A DNA stretch of 64,000 bases from Parasedimentitalea marina (GTDB lineage Bacteria > Pseudomonadota > Alphaproteobacteria > Rhodobacterales > Rhodobacteraceae). A program made the position numbers and the translations under genes. The notes under the pieces are model-generated. The model ran no database searches. It worked only from the letters and a program-made list of their open reading frames with translations, and had not been told where the DNA came from. Every line of letters starts with the position of its first letter. Within the stretch, counting starts at the first letter, position 1. This document shows positions 10,281-20,212 of the stretch, one piece after another. The stretch spans positions 2,232,001 through 2,296,000 of the forward strand of contig NZ_CP033219.1 of the NCBI RefSeq assembly GCF_004006175.1, in the 5' to 3' direction.

Positions 10281-11942
10281 ATGTCTAATGAGACCAATAG
10301 CGAAAAACCCATTCATTGGGCCGCAAAAATGCACGCACAAGAAGTATTCGACGGCAAACTAGATCGTCGTGAATTTCTGACCCGCGCAACTGCACTGGGT
10401 GTAACATCGGCCGCAGCCTACGGGATGATCGGTCTGGCTGCCCCAGCAAAAGCCGAAGGCTCAGCCAAAATGGGCGGCACATTGCGCGTCCAGATGGAAG
10501 TCCATGGTCTGACAGAGCCGCGTCTCTATCAGTGGTCTGAAATGGGCAACATGACCCGTGGTTGGCTGGAACATCTAATTCACTACAACAACGATGGTAC
10601 CTTCTCTCCCGTTCTGGCAGAAAGCTGGGAAACCAGCGACGATGCCAAAACCATCACCATCCACCTACGCAAGGGTGTGACATGGAACAACGGTGAACCG
10701 TTCACCTCTGCAGATGTTGTTCACAACTTTAATCTTTGGTGCGACGGCAATGTCGAAGGCAACTCGATGGCCACTCGGATGGGTCCACTGGTTGACCCCG
10801 ACACCAAGGTTGCCATCGAAGGTGGTATCGTTGCTGCCGACGAACATACTGTTGTTCTAAATCTGCCATACGCAGACATTACCATCCTGGCCGGTATCGC
10901 AGATTACCCTGCAGCCATCACCCACCCATCGCTGGACAGTGGCAATCCGATTGACAACCCAATCGGGACAGGACCGTATTTGCCAGATAGCTACAATGTC
11001 GGCGAAAAGGCTGTCATGGTACGCAACGAGAACCATACATGGTGGAACGAAGGCAACGGCGCCTATCTGGACCGCATCGAGTTCATCGATTACGGTACAG
11101 ACCCGGCCACGATCATGTCAGCAGTCGAATCTGAAGAAGTCGACATGACTTACGAATCGATTGGTGATTTCATCGATATTCTCTCCGGTTTGGGCATGAA
11201 CCAATCCGAGGCGTCAACTGCAGCCACAATCATTACTCGTCCCAACCAGCTCGCTGAAGTTGACGGTAAAATGCCCTATGCCGACGTCCGTGTACGACGC
11301 GCATTGGCAATGGCGGTAGACAACGCGGTTGTGTTAGAGCTGGGTTATGCCGGTCGTGGCTCGCCTGCGGAAAATCATCACGTCAGCCCCATCCACCCAG
11401 AATACGCCGAACTTCCTGCACAAAAAGTGGACCCTGCAGGCGCGATGGCCTTGATGAAAGAAGCCGGTATGGCCGATTTCGATCACGAGATCATTTCGCT
11501 GGATGACGGTTTTGAAAAAGACACAACCGACGCGGTCGCCGCGCAGCTGCGCGATGCTGGCTTCAAGGTCACCCGCAAAATTTTGCCGGGGTCAACATTC
11601 TGGAACGACTGGGCTAAGTATCCGTTTTCTTCAACTACATGGAACCAACGTCCATTTGGTGTTCAGGTACTTGCACTGGCCTACAAAACCGGTGTTCCAT
11701 GGAATGAAACCGGATTTGCCAACGAAGAGTTTGACAGCACCCTGGTCGAGGCCAGCTCAATCGCAGACGCGGACCAGCGCCGTGTTCTGATGAAGCGTCT
11801 TGAGGAAATCATGCAAAATGAAGGCGTGATCATTCAGCCGTATTGGCGTTCGGTGTACAACCACTCGCGCCCAGGTCTGGTTAATGCTGACATGCACGCA
11901 CAGTTCGAAATTAGATATCAAAACATCGGCTGGGATGCCTGA
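10281..11942 (+). CDS. Peptide/opine-type ABC transporter substrate-binding protein (SBP family 5)
   Basis: This periplasmic solute receptor has a Tat-type leader: LDRREFLTRATALGVTS (about residues 27-43) and a hydrophobic stretch ending PAKAEG. The body carries SBP family 5 features, such as the LAESWETSDDAKTITIHLRK block near residue 110 and TSADVVHNF. It has 553 residues. GGGAG sits a few bases before the ATG. It is followed by two permeases and a fused double ATPase, forming one importer. The substrate (peptide, opine, glycoside or other) cannot be told from sequence alone. Confidence 0.93.
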   Translation: MSNETNSEKPIHWAAKMHAQEVFDGKLDRREFLTRATALGVTSAAAYGMIGLAAPAKAEGSAKMGGTLRVQMEVHGLTEPRLYQWSEMGNMTRGWLEHLIHYNNDGTFSPVLAESWETSDDAKTITIHLRKGVTWNNGEPFTSADVVHNFNLWCDGNVEGNSMATRMGPLVDPDTKVAIEGGIVAADEHTVVLNLPYADITILAGIADYPAAITHPSLDSGNPIDNPIGTGPYLPDSYNVGEKAVMVRNENHTWWNEGNGAYLDRIEFIDYGTDPATIMSAVESEEVDMTYESIGDFIDILSGLGMNQSEASTAATIITRPNQLAEVDGKMPYADVRVRRALAMAVDNAVVLELGYAGRGSPAENHHVSPIHPEYAELPAQKVDPAGAMALMKEAGMADFDHEIISLDDGFEKDTTDAVAAQLRDAGFKVTRKILPGSTFWNDWAKYPFSSTTWNQRPFGVQVLALAYKTGVPWNETGFANEEFDSTLVEASSIADADQRRVLMKRLEEIMQNEGVIIQPYWRSVYNHSRPGLVNADMHAQFEIRYQNIGWDA

Positions 11943-11966
11943 TTTGACACTATTTTGATCGTGAGA

Positions 11967-11990
11967 CGGGCCACCAAAACCGGTGGCCCG
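11967..11990 (+). promoter_or_regulatory. Intergenic hairpin between binding protein and permease genes
   Basis: CGGGCCACC (11967-11975) pairs perfectly with GGTGGCCCG (11982-11990) around a six-base loop. Only a weak pyrimidine tail (CCCTTTCG) follows. Such hairpins after ABC binding-protein genes commonly protect the upstream mRNA or reduce read-through so the receptor is made in excess. That role is inferred here. Confidence 0.6.
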
Positions 11991-12060
11991 CCCTTTCGTC
12001 TGCCGGCAACAAGCAAGCTGTGGATAACACAGTCTTCGAGCACCAGAAGGACACTCCGCG

Positions 12061-13107
12061 ATGGGACGGTTTATTCTACAGCGATTTGGAGTGATGGTTT
12101 TGACCGCACTGTCGCTGACCCTAATTGTTTTTTTCCTGACCAATCTTCAGCCCAATCTTGAAAAGATAGCCAAATTTCAGGGTAACGCTCGGATGACCGA
12201 GACAGAAGTTGAAAGCTGGTTGGACAAAAATGGCTATGCACAGCCAATGATGACCCGCTACGCTGAGTGGCTTGGACTGGCCAGAGGCTGGACCTACACA
12301 GATGACGCGGGCAAAGTCACAGGCCGGTGCATCGCACAGGGACAAGAGCCATCAGACGCACCGGCCCGGTGTGGATTGCTGCAGGGAGACTGGGGCTATT
12401 CTATTTTCTTCGAGGCCGATGTCGCTGGCAAGGTTCTCGGGAAACTGGCGCTGACAGGCAAACTCATGTTTTGGGTCATGCTACTTATGATCCCACTTGC
12501 TTTGTTCATCGGCGTTCTGTCTGGCATGCGAGAAGGTTCCAAAATGGACCGGACCCTCTCGACATTTTCAATCATAACAACTGCGACACCTGAATACGTA
12601 TCCGGGGTTATCTTTATCGCAATCTTCGCCTCTTCAGCAGTTGGGTTGAAATGGTTCAAGGGCACCGCAACCTCGGCGATGGACAACGCCAATTTTGAGA
12701 ATTTTTTCCTGCCGGTTCTGACAATCTCGCTGTACGGGATGGGCTATATTTCCCGCATGACCCGCGCCTCGATGACCGAAGTGATGACGGCCCAGTATAT
12801 CCGTACTGCGCGCCTTAAAGGGGTTAGTTTCTATAACGTGGTTGTCAAACATGCCCTGCGAAATGCGCTCATCGCCCCCTTTACAGTGATCATGCTGCAG
12901 TTCCCATGGCTGCTGAATGGTGTGGTTATTGTGGAAACTTTGTTCAATTACAAAGGCTTCGGCTGGGCATTGGTGCAGGCCGCCGGGAACAACGACATAG
13001 AATTGTTACTGGCTATATCAGTGGTTTCAGTCGTGGTGGTTCTCGTGACCCAGCTGATATCAGATATTGGCTACGTTTATCTCAACCCACGCATTCGAAT
13101 TTCTTAA
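12061..13107 (+). CDS. ABC transporter permease, DppB/OppB type
   Basis: First inner-membrane permease of the importer, 348 residues. The N-terminal MGRFILQRFGVMVLTALSLT is the usual first helix of DppB-like subunits. The EAA coupling motif region (YIRTARLKGVSFYNVVVKHA LRNAL) is near residues 247-270. The periplasmic part between the first two helices is longer than in E. coli DppB and contains CGLLQGDWGYS. It follows the receptor gene and precedes the second permease by 13 bases. Confidence 0.93.
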   Translation: MGRFILQRFGVMVLTALSLTLIVFFLTNLQPNLEKIAKFQGNARMTETEVESWLDKNGYAQPMMTRYAEWLGLARGWTYTDDAGKVTGRCIAQGQEPSDAPARCGLLQGDWGYSIFFEADVAGKVLGKLALTGKLMFWVMLLMIPLALFIGVLSGMREGSKMDRTLSTFSIITTATPEYVSGVIFIAIFASSAVGLKWFKGTATSAMDNANFENFFLPVLTISLYGMGYISRMTRASMTEVMTAQYIRTARLKGVSFYNVVVKHALRNALIAPFTVIMLQFPWLLNGVVIVETLFNYKGFGWALVQAAGNNDIELLLAISVVSVVVVLVTQLISDIGYVYLNPRIRIS

Positions 13108-13120
13108 GGGAGGAAGAGCA

Positions 13121-14335
13121 ATGGACCCTCTCAGCACGTTTGAGATAATAACCCGAATTCTGGTGCAACTGTCACCTGTATGGATCTCACTGTTTTTGTT
13201 ATATGCATTGTCGATCGCCTTTAAGCGGCGGTTGGGCCTATATGGCAAACTGTTTGACAGCCCGATTGGCATGATCGGTTTTGGCTTGGTGATGTTCTGG
13301 ACATTCACCGGCATCTACGGCGCCATGGACATGATTGTGACCCATGACCCCCTGGCACAGATATCTGGCATGAAAAACAAAGTCCCCGGAACCGCAATAC
13401 GCGGTGTCGAAGAGGGCGACTATGCGTGGTACCTTCTTGGAGGCGACAATCTGGCTCGTGATGTGTTCAGCCGGTTGATCAAGGGATCTTGGGAAGTCAT
13501 TAAAATCGCGCCACTGGCAGCCATTTTTTCTTTTATGGTTGGCATTACCCTGGGGCTGCCGGCCGGATACTTCGGCGGCAAACTGGATATCGCCTTGTCG
13601 TTCCTGGCCAATCTGATCTTGGCATTCCCGGTGATCTTGTTGTTCTATCTGTTGGTGACACCGGAGATCGTTGCCACCGGCGTTCCGAACTATATGGCCA
13701 TCGTGCTGTTCGTCTTCCCGATCATCTTTCTGGCGGTCTTGCTGAACTCGCGCTATCATACACGCCCGACACTGCGGACCCCCTTGCTGATTGGTGTTTT
13801 GGGATTGGCAACCTGGATGTATCTGCAACTGGTGTCCAACGGTGGCTATCTGATCAACACGCCCGATTACAAAATCATTGGACTGCCGCGGGTGCTCGAT
13901 TTCTTTGACATCGATCCTGGCCTTCTGGTGGTGTTTGTGTCGGTTGTTTTTGTAAACTCGCCCACAGTGTTTCGTATTGTGCGAGGCCTCACCATGGATA
14001 TCAAAACCCGTGACTATGTTGCAGCGGCTCAGACCCGCGGTGAGGGAACTTGGTACATCATGTTGTGGGAAATCTTACCCAACGCACGCGGACCTCTGAT
14101 CGTCGATTTTTGCCTGCGCATTGGCTATACGATCATCCTGCTGGGAACCCTGGGCTTCTTTGGTCTGGGCCTGGCACCGGAAAGCCCAGACTGGGGCAGC
14201 ACGATCAACGATGGCCGCAAACTATTGTCGATCTACTTGCACCCTGCCTTACCACCGGCCCTTGCACTTTTGAGCCTGGTATTGGGCTTGAACCTGTTGG
14301 CCGATGGTCTGCGCGAAGAGAGTCTTAAGGACTAA
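13121..14335 (+). CDS. ABC transporter permease, DppC/OppC type
   Basis: Second permease of the importer, 404 residues from the ATG at 13121, which is preceded by GGGAGGAAGAG. The frame is open further upstream but that stretch overlaps the first permease. The C-terminal half contains the EAA-type segment (RDYVAAAQTRGEGTWYIMLW) and GFFGLGLAPESPDWG, typical of DppC. A long middle insertion (about residues 185-280) carries extra hydrophobic segments, larger than in E. coli DppC (about 300 residues). It is followed by the fused ATPase gene. Confidence 0.92.
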   Translation: MDPLSTFEIITRILVQLSPVWISLFLLYALSIAFKRRLGLYGKLFDSPIGMIGFGLVMFWTFTGIYGAMDMIVTHDPLAQISGMKNKVPGTAIRGVEEGDYAWYLLGGDNLARDVFSRLIKGSWEVIKIAPLAAIFSFMVGITLGLPAGYFGGKLDIALSFLANLILAFPVILLFYLLVTPEIVATGVPNYMAIVLFVFPIIFLAVLLNSRYHTRPTLRTPLLIGVLGLATWMYLQLVSNGGYLINTPDYKIIGLPRVLDFFDIDPGLLVVFVSVVFVNSPTVFRIVRGLTMDIKTRDYVAAAQTRGEGTWYIMLWEILPNARGPLIVDFCLRIGYTIILLGTLGFFGLGLAPESPDWGSTINDGRKLLSIYLHPALPPALALLSLVLGLNLLADGLREESLKD

Positions 14336-14346
14336 AGAAACTGGCT

Positions 14347-14392
14347 GGGGGCGCTGCCCCCAGACCCCCGGGATATTTTTAGCCAGATGAAG
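14347..14392 (+). repeat. Rhodobacterales-type intergenic repeat, copy 1
   Basis: GGGGGCGCTGCCCCC forms a small hairpin (GGGGGC/GCCCCC, loop GCT). It is followed by AGACCCCCGGGATATTT, then TTAGCCAGATGAAG. I recognise this pattern as a dispersed intergenic element of Rhodobacterales genomes. A second, degenerate and inverted copy lies at 30874-30908. It separates the second permease from the ATPase gene. Confidence 0.65.
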
Positions 14393-14429
14393 AGACCCAG
14401 TGTCTTTGACATCAGCAGGGAGATAACAG

Positions 14430-16517
14430 ATGAGCAAGATGGCAGAATATGATGGGCCAATCCTGGAGATTGACAAGCTATCGATCTCGTTTTTCACACG
14501 ACTGCGGGAAATTCCGGCCGTTATGGACTTTTCAGTTTCTGTGATGCCTGGAGAAGCCGTTGGGCTGGTCGGTGAAAGTGGCTGTGGCAAGTCCACCGTC
14601 GCCCTTGGTGTGATGCAGGATCTGGGCAAAAATGGTCGAGTGGTCGGCGGCAGCATCAAATTCAAAGGCCGCGATTTAGCTGAAATGAGCCCCGAAGAAC
14701 TGCGCGACGTTCGGGGTAATGAAATTGCGATGATTTATCAGGAACCCATGGCCTCGCTGAACCCGGCGATGAAGATCGGCAAGCAGCTGATGGAAGTGCC
14801 GATGATCCATGAAAGCATAAGCCAGGAAGAAGCCTATGCCCGCGCGCTGGAAGTGGTGACGGATGTGCGTCTGCCGGACCCGGAACGAATGCTCAATTCA
14901 TTCCCTCACCAGCTGTCTGGCGGCCAGCAACAGCGCATTGTTATTGCCATGGCGCTGATGTCAAAACCTGCACTGCTTATTCTGGACGAACCAACCACTG
15001 CGCTGGACGTAACCGTCGAAGCCGCTGTGGTCGAACTGGTTCGGGATCTGGGTAAAAAATACGGCACCTCAATGCTGTTTATCAGCCACAATCTGGGATT
15101 AATCCTGGAGACCTGTGACCGGCTCTGTGTGATGTACTCTGGCGAAGCGGTCGAACGCGGCTCTATTGAAGAAGTGTTCGACGACATGCAGCACCCTTAT
15201 ACACAGGCGCTGTTCCGGTCTATTCCATTGCCTGGTGCGGATAAAAATGCGCGTCCCTTAGTGGCCATACCTGGCAATTTTCCATTGCCGCATGAAAGAC
15301 CGCCGGGCTGCAATTTTGGCCCACGCTGCGACTATTTTGAGGAAGGCCGCTGTGATGCGACCGATGTTCTGATGGAATCGGTGCCCGGCAATGACCGGCA
15401 TCAAAGCCGGTGCCTGAAATTCAACGAGATCGACTGGAATGCACCGATTGCCATGTCTGAAAAGAAAGCAAAAGCCAAGATTGGGGATGTGGTTCTGAAG
15501 GTTGATAACCTGAAGAAATACTATGAAGTCGCAGCCAATGCCTTATTCGGTGGCGGAGATCCAAAGGTAGTCAAGGCCAATGAGACACTGAGTTTCGAAG
15601 CCCGCGAATCCGAAACGCTGGCCATTGTCGGTGAGTCAGGCTGCGGCAAATCGACCTTTGCCAAGGTTCTGATGGGTTTGGAGACCGCCACAGAAGGAGA
15701 GATCCTGCTGGATGGCAACAATATCGAACAAGTCCCCATTGAGCAGCGCAATACAGGAACCGTGGCGGATATCCAGATGGTGTTCCAAAACCCGTTTGAC
15801 ACTTTAAATCCATCTATGACGGTGGGACGACAAATCATCAGAGCGTTGGAAATCTTTAAGGTTGGTAAAACTGAGGCAGATCGCAAACAGCGGATGCTGG
15901 AGTTGCTGGATCTCGTAAAGCTACCGCGGGCCTTTGCTGATCGGATGCCACGGCAACTGTCTGGGGGGCAGAAGCAGCGTGTTGGGATCGCCCGTGCCTT
16001 TGCAGGCGGGGCGCGTATTGTAGTGGCGGATGAACCGGTGTCGGCGCTGGATGTATCGGTCCAGGCTGCAGTGACCGACTTGTTGATGGAAATACAGCGT
16101 AACGAAAAGACCACGCTGCTGTTCATCAGCCATGATTTGTCAATTGTACGCTACCTGTCGGACAGGGTCATGGTCATGTATCTCGGCCATGTCGTCGAAA
16201 TTGGCGATACCGACCAAGTCTTCTCTCCACCCTATCATCCCTATACCGAAGCGTTGTTGTCAGCCGTCCCCATTGCCGACACTTCAATCGAAAAACAACA
16301 TATTGTGCTGGAAGGGGACATTCCATCGGCTATGAACCCGCCATCTGGATGCCCTTTCCAAACCCGTTGTCGATGGAAGGGTGAAGTCCCTGACGGCCTG
16401 TGTGATCGCGAGGTGCCACCCGTTAAACAGTTGACTTCCGGTCACCAGATTAAGTGCCATCTGTCTGATGATGTTCTTAGCAAGATGGAACCCGTAATCA
16501 AAATTGCCGCTGAATAA
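14430..16517 (+). CDS. Fused double ATPase of the peptide-type ABC importer (DppD-DppF fusion)
   Basis: One 695-residue chain contains two complete ABC ATPase domains. Domain 1: Walker A GESGCGKST near residue 47, signature LSGGQQQR near 165, Walker B LLILDEP. Domain 2: Walker A GESGCGKST near 400, signature LSGGQKQR near 510, Walker B IVVADEP. Each is followed by an oligopeptide-transporter C-terminal extension with clustered cysteines (CNFGPRCDYFEEGRC and CPFQTRC), which in some relatives bind an iron-sulfur cluster. Separate DppD and DppF are more usual; the fused form is known in alphaproteobacteria. GGGAGATAACAG precedes the start. Confidence 0.94.
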   Translation: MSKMAEYDGPILEIDKLSISFFTRLREIPAVMDFSVSVMPGEAVGLVGESGCGKSTVALGVMQDLGKNGRVVGGSIKFKGRDLAEMSPEELRDVRGNEIAMIYQEPMASLNPAMKIGKQLMEVPMIHESISQEEAYARALEVVTDVRLPDPERMLNSFPHQLSGGQQQRIVIAMALMSKPALLILDEPTTALDVTVEAAVVELVRDLGKKYGTSMLFISHNLGLILETCDRLCVMYSGEAVERGSIEEVFDDMQHPYTQALFRSIPLPGADKNARPLVAIPGNFPLPHERPPGCNFGPRCDYFEEGRCDATDVLMESVPGNDRHQSRCLKFNEIDWNAPIAMSEKKAKAKIGDVVLKVDNLKKYYEVAANALFGGGDPKVVKANETLSFEARESETLAIVGESGCGKSTFAKVLMGLETATEGEILLDGNNIEQVPIEQRNTGTVADIQMVFQNPFDTLNPSMTVGRQIIRALEIFKVGKTEADRKQRMLELLDLVKLPRAFADRMPRQLSGGQKQRVGIARAFAGGARIVVADEPVSALDVSVQAAVTDLLMEIQRNEKTTLLFISHDLSIVRYLSDRVMVMYLGHVVEIGDTDQVFSPPYHPYTEALLSAVPIADTSIEKQHIVLEGDIPSAMNPPSGCPFQTRCRWKGEVPDGLCDREVPPVKQLTSGHQIKCHLSDDVLSKMEPVIKIAAE

Positions 16518-16546
16518 CGACCTACAAAAAAACCAGTGCACTCAAA

Positions 16547-17992
16547 TCAACAACTGGCAGACATTTCATCCATAGTCTGCCAGTTTCGAATCCATTCGGG
16601 GCCGCCCAGTGCATCGACCAACGGTTGAAGGTGCTCCTGATAGGGTTCCCATTTCCCCAAAGCCTTGGTGTTTATTTTCTCACGCACCTGCTCTACCGAT
16701 GCGGTTCGGATTGCGCCAACTACATCCTGGGGCGCTAGGCATTCGTCTTGCCAGGCAAGGTTAGTGTGCTTTAGCAATGCTCTGATCTGAGGTTCAGGCG
16801 CGGTTACCAGCTCTTGATAGGACTGAATACGAAGCTGATCAGGCAACTTATTTTTGTAGTCCTCAATCGACCTATAAATTGAGCAAGTCATTCGGCCGAT
16901 CCAATCCAGTCGGCATGTAAACTCGTTTCCGGTATGAAAGTTTGTTGAAAAATTCGACAGGCCCACATCCAACGGATGTCGTGACATAAAGACAAACTTT
17001 GCATCCGGTAGCAGTATATGTGCCAGACCAAGGTTCAGCGAATTATGCGGCATTTTGTCAACGATGACATCATGGGTTACATTTTGACCTTGCGAAACGA
17101 ACTCGTAATAGCAGCGCCGGAACATAAAAATTTCCTGCTCTGACAGTTGCCCAAACCAGTCCCAGACATCTGCACCACGGTGTGTGTCTTCTACATGCTT
17201 GCGGACGACCTGAAGCGTTTTGGATAACGCCGGACTTTCGCCGATAGTCCCCACCGACGAATGCCGGGCCAAAATATTCTCTACCAATGTGGTACCGGAT
17301 CTAGGCATACCGACAACGAAAACAACACGCGGGCCATCAGTTTGGCTTTCAGGCGTGCTGCTGTGCTGAAATTTCTGGATCTGACCATCAACCAGTTGAT
17401 CCATCGCATCAGGCGCATAATCTCCTTCTTTGATTGCTTTTGCCTTGGCAAAGAACCGGAACGCGGCGCCTGGACGATTTGAGGAATGCTCGATCTGTCC
17501 AAGCGCACTAAACACCGCAGATCGTTCATCGCTGGACAGGTTTTTCGACTTTGATATTGTCCGCAACCGCGCGGCTTTGGCGCTATTGCGTTTGAAAGGC
17601 GCGACACGATTCAGTGCAGACAATGCAAGAGCAGAATTAGGAGAGACCTTTAAGACCTTGTGATACCCTTCAATTGCACCTTTTTTGTCACCCGTCGAGT
17701 GTTTCATGGCAGCCAGTTTACCCCACACTGCCGTTAAATCCGGCCTGATTTCGATGAGTGTTTCGACCAGTGAAATTGCCGTCTGAGTATCACCCAGCTG
17801 AAAATAACAACTGGCTGTCCGGTCCAGCACTCCGGCATCAAGGCTTCCACCCTGTAAGAGAGGAAGTAATCCAGCCAAGGCCATTCTATAGTGGCCTTTC
17901 CTTACAAGAAAATCAGCCGTTGTTAGAACATGTTGAGTGGAATGAGATGCCACACCTTGGCTGCTATTTTCAAGTTGAGCGGAATTTGGCAT
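16547..17992 (-). CDS. TPR-containing sulfotransferase family protein
   Basis: Residues 20-230 hold tetratricopeptide-like repeats (for example WGKLAAMKHSTGDKKGAIEG). The C-terminal half is a sulfotransferase domain. The PAPS 5'-phosphosulfate loop is VGMPRSGTTLVENILARH (about residues 233-250), and the 3'-phosphate segment is FVFMSRHPLDVGLSNF. It has 481 residues. Proteins of this architecture are frequent in Roseobacters; the acceptor (protein, polysaccharide or small molecule) is unknown. It converges with the ABC operon and has no obvious partner. Confidence 0.88.
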   Translation of the reverse strand: MPNSAQLENSSQGVASHSTQHVLTTADFLVRKGHYRMALAGLLPLLQGGSLDAGVLDRTASCYFQLGDTQTAISLVETLIEIRPDLTAVWGKLAAMKHSTGDKKGAIEGYHKVLKVSPNSALALSALNRVAPFKRNSAKAARLRTISKSKNLSSDERSAVFSALGQIEHSSNRPGAAFRFFAKAKAIKEGDYAPDAMDQLVDGQIQKFQHSSTPESQTDGPRVVFVVGMPRSGTTLVENILARHSSVGTIGESPALSKTLQVVRKHVEDTHRGADVWDWFGQLSEQEIFMFRRCYYEFVSQGQNVTHDVIVDKMPHNSLNLGLAHILLPDAKFVFMSRHPLDVGLSNFSTNFHTGNEFTCRLDWIGRMTCSIYRSIEDYKNKLPDQLRIQSYQELVTAPEPQIRALLKHTNLAWQDECLAPQDVVGAIRTASVEQVREKINTKALGKWEPYQEHLQPLVDALGGPEWIRNWQTMDEMSASC

Positions 17993-18251
17993 GTGTTCTC
18001 ACAGGGATTATTTGTCCCTTCACGTTACCAATTTAAAATGAATGCAAAGTAAACTGACCGCCCAAACTCTTAACGCAATGCCCGAAAATAGCACCATATA
18101 TGCAAATATTCCTGCATTATCAGCTCTTTTCCCTCAAGAACGACAATATCGCTAGCTGAGCAGAGACTCTGAAAGTGCTTTTTCGCGCAAAAATTTCAAC
18201 GTCATCCACGTTTGTAAAGTTCAGGGATTGGGCCAACAGCCCCTCTCTGGA

Positions 18252-18626
18252 TCAGCTCAACAAAATGACGACAATCATCAGAAGGTTCATCGCTGATAGA
18301 GGCAACAGCCAGGGCTTGCGCTGATGCAAAACAGCACCAAATACTGCCAGCGGTATCGACAATACAAGTCCAGCCATACTCATTGTGCCGACTATAACGC
18401 CCATTAGACCACTACCTGGCCCCCACAGTGTGCCTGGCATCACCATGCCCTTCAGGCCAACGCCAATCAGAATACCCAGTATTGCACCAAGCAAGGTCAC
18501 ACTGATACCGCGCAGGTCAACAGAGGGTTGCTCTCCCAAAAGACCGTCAACGATTTCACGGGTTGGTACCGCAGTAGGTTGCCACTGCATACGATCAAGA
18601 CGTTCATCAAAACTTTTGACAATCAC
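18252..18626 (-). CDS. Small integral membrane protein, unknown function
   Basis: The protein has 124 residues. A cytoplasmic-looking N-terminus (residues 1-40, containing MQWQPTAVPTREIVDGLLGE) is followed by three hydrophobic segments: VTLLGAILGILIGVGLKGMV, GVIVGTMSMAGLVLSIPLAV and LLPLSAMNLLMIVVILL. I recognise no family. It stands alone between the sulfotransferase and the lytic transglycosylase. Clear charge pattern and membrane segments make it a likely real gene. Confidence 0.7.
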   Translation of the reverse strand: MIVKSFDERLDRMQWQPTAVPTREIVDGLLGEQPSVDLRGISVTLLGAILGILIGVGLKGMVMPGTLWGPGSGLMGVIVGTMSMAGLVLSIPLAVFGAVLHQRKPWLLPLSAMNLLMIVVILLS

Positions 18627-18756
18627 GGCAATTCCTCCAAAACTTAAATCAATTTTAACTATAATTAAGGCAAATTAATGCGCTGAGCGCGGTGTTAACG
18701 AGACATTAAGGCGGCCTTAAGGCAAGGTTAACATCTCCGGGGAAAAGAGCTGTAAT

Positions 18757-19341
18757 TCAGCTCCCCCAGATTTTTTTCACGTAATTTTGAGTCTCTCGAT
18801 ACGGCGGGATGCCGCCATGCTTTTCAACGGCTTGTGGCCCTGCGTTATACGCCGCCAACGCCAGCTTCCATGTTCCGAATTTGCGGTATTGTTTTGCCAA
18901 ATACCGTGCGCCACCCTCCAGATTTTGCTGTGGTTTTTGGGGATCAACACCCAAAGCCCGTGCCGTGGCTGGCATCAGCTGGGCCAACCCCAATGCGCCC
19001 TTGTGGGACTTGGCATTTGGGTTCCAATTGCTTTCTTGCTGGACCAACCGCAGGAAAAGATCTTCGGGAACACCGTGCTGCCTTGCGGCAGCACGCGCCA
19101 TATCAATGTATTCGCCACGATACTTCCCGCTATAGGGTAAGTGGCCCCACTTACTCGGTGTATGTATGCTTGGTGGTTTTAACCGTACCGAGTTATTGTA
19201 CTGACCCGCCGCGCGGCCATCCAAAACACGGGTATGCGAGGCAAACAAGCTCCGCTGACTTTTGGTTCCAAAAATATCCGCCGCGGCTACCGGACCAGCC
19301 GAAAGACCTGCAACAATCATGCCAATTGCCAGCTTGCGCAT
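18757..19341 (-). CDS. Lytic transglycosylase with SLT domain
   Basis: This exported peptidoglycan lyase cleaves between MurNAc and GlcNAc to give 1,6-anhydro ends. A signal peptide ([21 protein letters not shown]) starts the 194-residue chain. The SLT domain covers about residues 75-190: catalytic Glu in [13 protein letters not shown], then [26 protein letters not shown] and [18 protein letters not shown]. There is no lipobox, so it is probably soluble in the periplasm. No operon partner. Confidence 0.92.
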   Translation of the reverse strand: MRKLAIGMIVAGLSAGPVAAADIFGTKSQRSLFASHTRVLDGRAAGQYNNSVRLKPPSIHTPSKWGHLPYSGKYRGEYIDMARAAARQHGVPEDLFLRLVQQESNWNPNAKSHKGALGLAQLMPATARALGVDPQKPQQNLEGGARYLAKQYRKFGTWKLALAAYNAGPQAVEKHGGIPPYRETQNYVKKIWGS

Positions 19342-19584
19342 ATTCGATAACCCTGCCCTGACCTCTAACCTCGGCGCAATATATAGGTTTTAGTTCAAAA
19401 AGAAAGCACCCCGGCAGAACCTTGCCAGTGTCATCTCCACGGTAACCGGATCCTACTTCACAATCATCAGTTTCATCCACAGATGCCTGCTTTTATCAAC
19501 CGCGCTCGGGCTGTACTGTGGCCTACTAATAGGCGCAGTCAGATTCGCGTCACCACAATAAAGACAGCTATAAGGACACGCCCC

Positions 19585-20121
19585 ATGGCCGGCTCAGTCA
19601 ACAAAGTCATTCTCATCGGCAACTTGGGCCGCGACCCCGAGGTGCGCAGCTTTCAGAACGGCGGCAAGGTATGTAACCTGCGCATTGCCACATCGGAAAA
19701 CTGGAAAGATCGCAGCACTGGCGAACGCCGTGAAAAGACCGAATGGCACTCGGTTGCCATTTTTAGCGAGGGTCTGGTTCGGGTCGCCGAGCAATATCTA
19801 CGCAAGGGATCAAAAGTTTACATCGAAGGTGCATTGCAAACACGCAAGTGGCAGGACCAGTCCGGCAATGACCGCTATTCCACCGAAGTTGTACTGCAGG
19901 GCTTTGGGTCTACGCTGACAATGCTGGATGGACGCGGTGAAGGTGGTGACCAAGGTGGCGGCGGTGGCAATTTCGGCGGTGGCGGTGGCGGCAACTACGG
20001 TGGCGGCGGTGGATACGACAGCGGCTCGCAGGGCGGCGGTGGTGGCGGCGGAAACTTTGGCGGTGGCGGCCAACAAAGCGGCCCGTCCCACAACATTGAT
20101 GACGACGAGATTCCGTTCTAA
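19585..20121 (+). CDS. ssb: Single-stranded DNA-binding protein
   Basis: SSB coats single-stranded DNA in replication, repair and recombination. The OB fold is in residues 1-115 ([58 protein letters not shown]). A Gly-rich linker follows, and the chain ends in the acidic tip DDDEIPF that binds partner proteins. It has 178 residues from the ATG at 19585; the upstream in-frame extension has no OB-fold residues. The SSB is monocistronic. Confidence 0.97.
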   Translation: MAGSVNKVILIGNLGRDPEVRSFQNGGKVCNLRIATSENWKDRSTGERREKTEWHSVAIFSEGLVRVAEQYLRKGSKVYIEGALQTRKWQDQSGNDRYSTEVVLQGFGSTLTMLDGRGEGGDQGGGGGNFGGGGGGNYGGGGGYDSGSQGGGGGGGNFGGGGQQSGPSHNIDDDEIPF

Positions 20122-20149
20122 ATCGAACAGTCTGTAGAAGCGCATATTC

Positions 20150-20212
20150 TCAGAAAACTAATTTTCTGAAGACTGACAATGACGACCTCAAGGATTTGCT
20201 TCTTTGAGGTCG
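20150..20212 (+). terminator. Two hairpins downstream of ssb, possible weak terminator
   Basis: TCAGAAAA (20150-20157) pairs with TTTTCTGA (20162-20169) around CTAA. CGACCTCAA (20183-20191) pairs with TTGAGGTCG (20204-20212) around a 12-base loop. Neither is followed by a strong T run, so ordinary intrinsic termination is uncertain. From here to 20470 I see no gene. Confidence 0.4.

Noticed and set aside
19930..20090. GGC-rich tandem repeat at the ssb 3' half as a separate repeat element
   Set aside because: It encodes the Gly-rich linker of SSB in frame, which is normal for the family.
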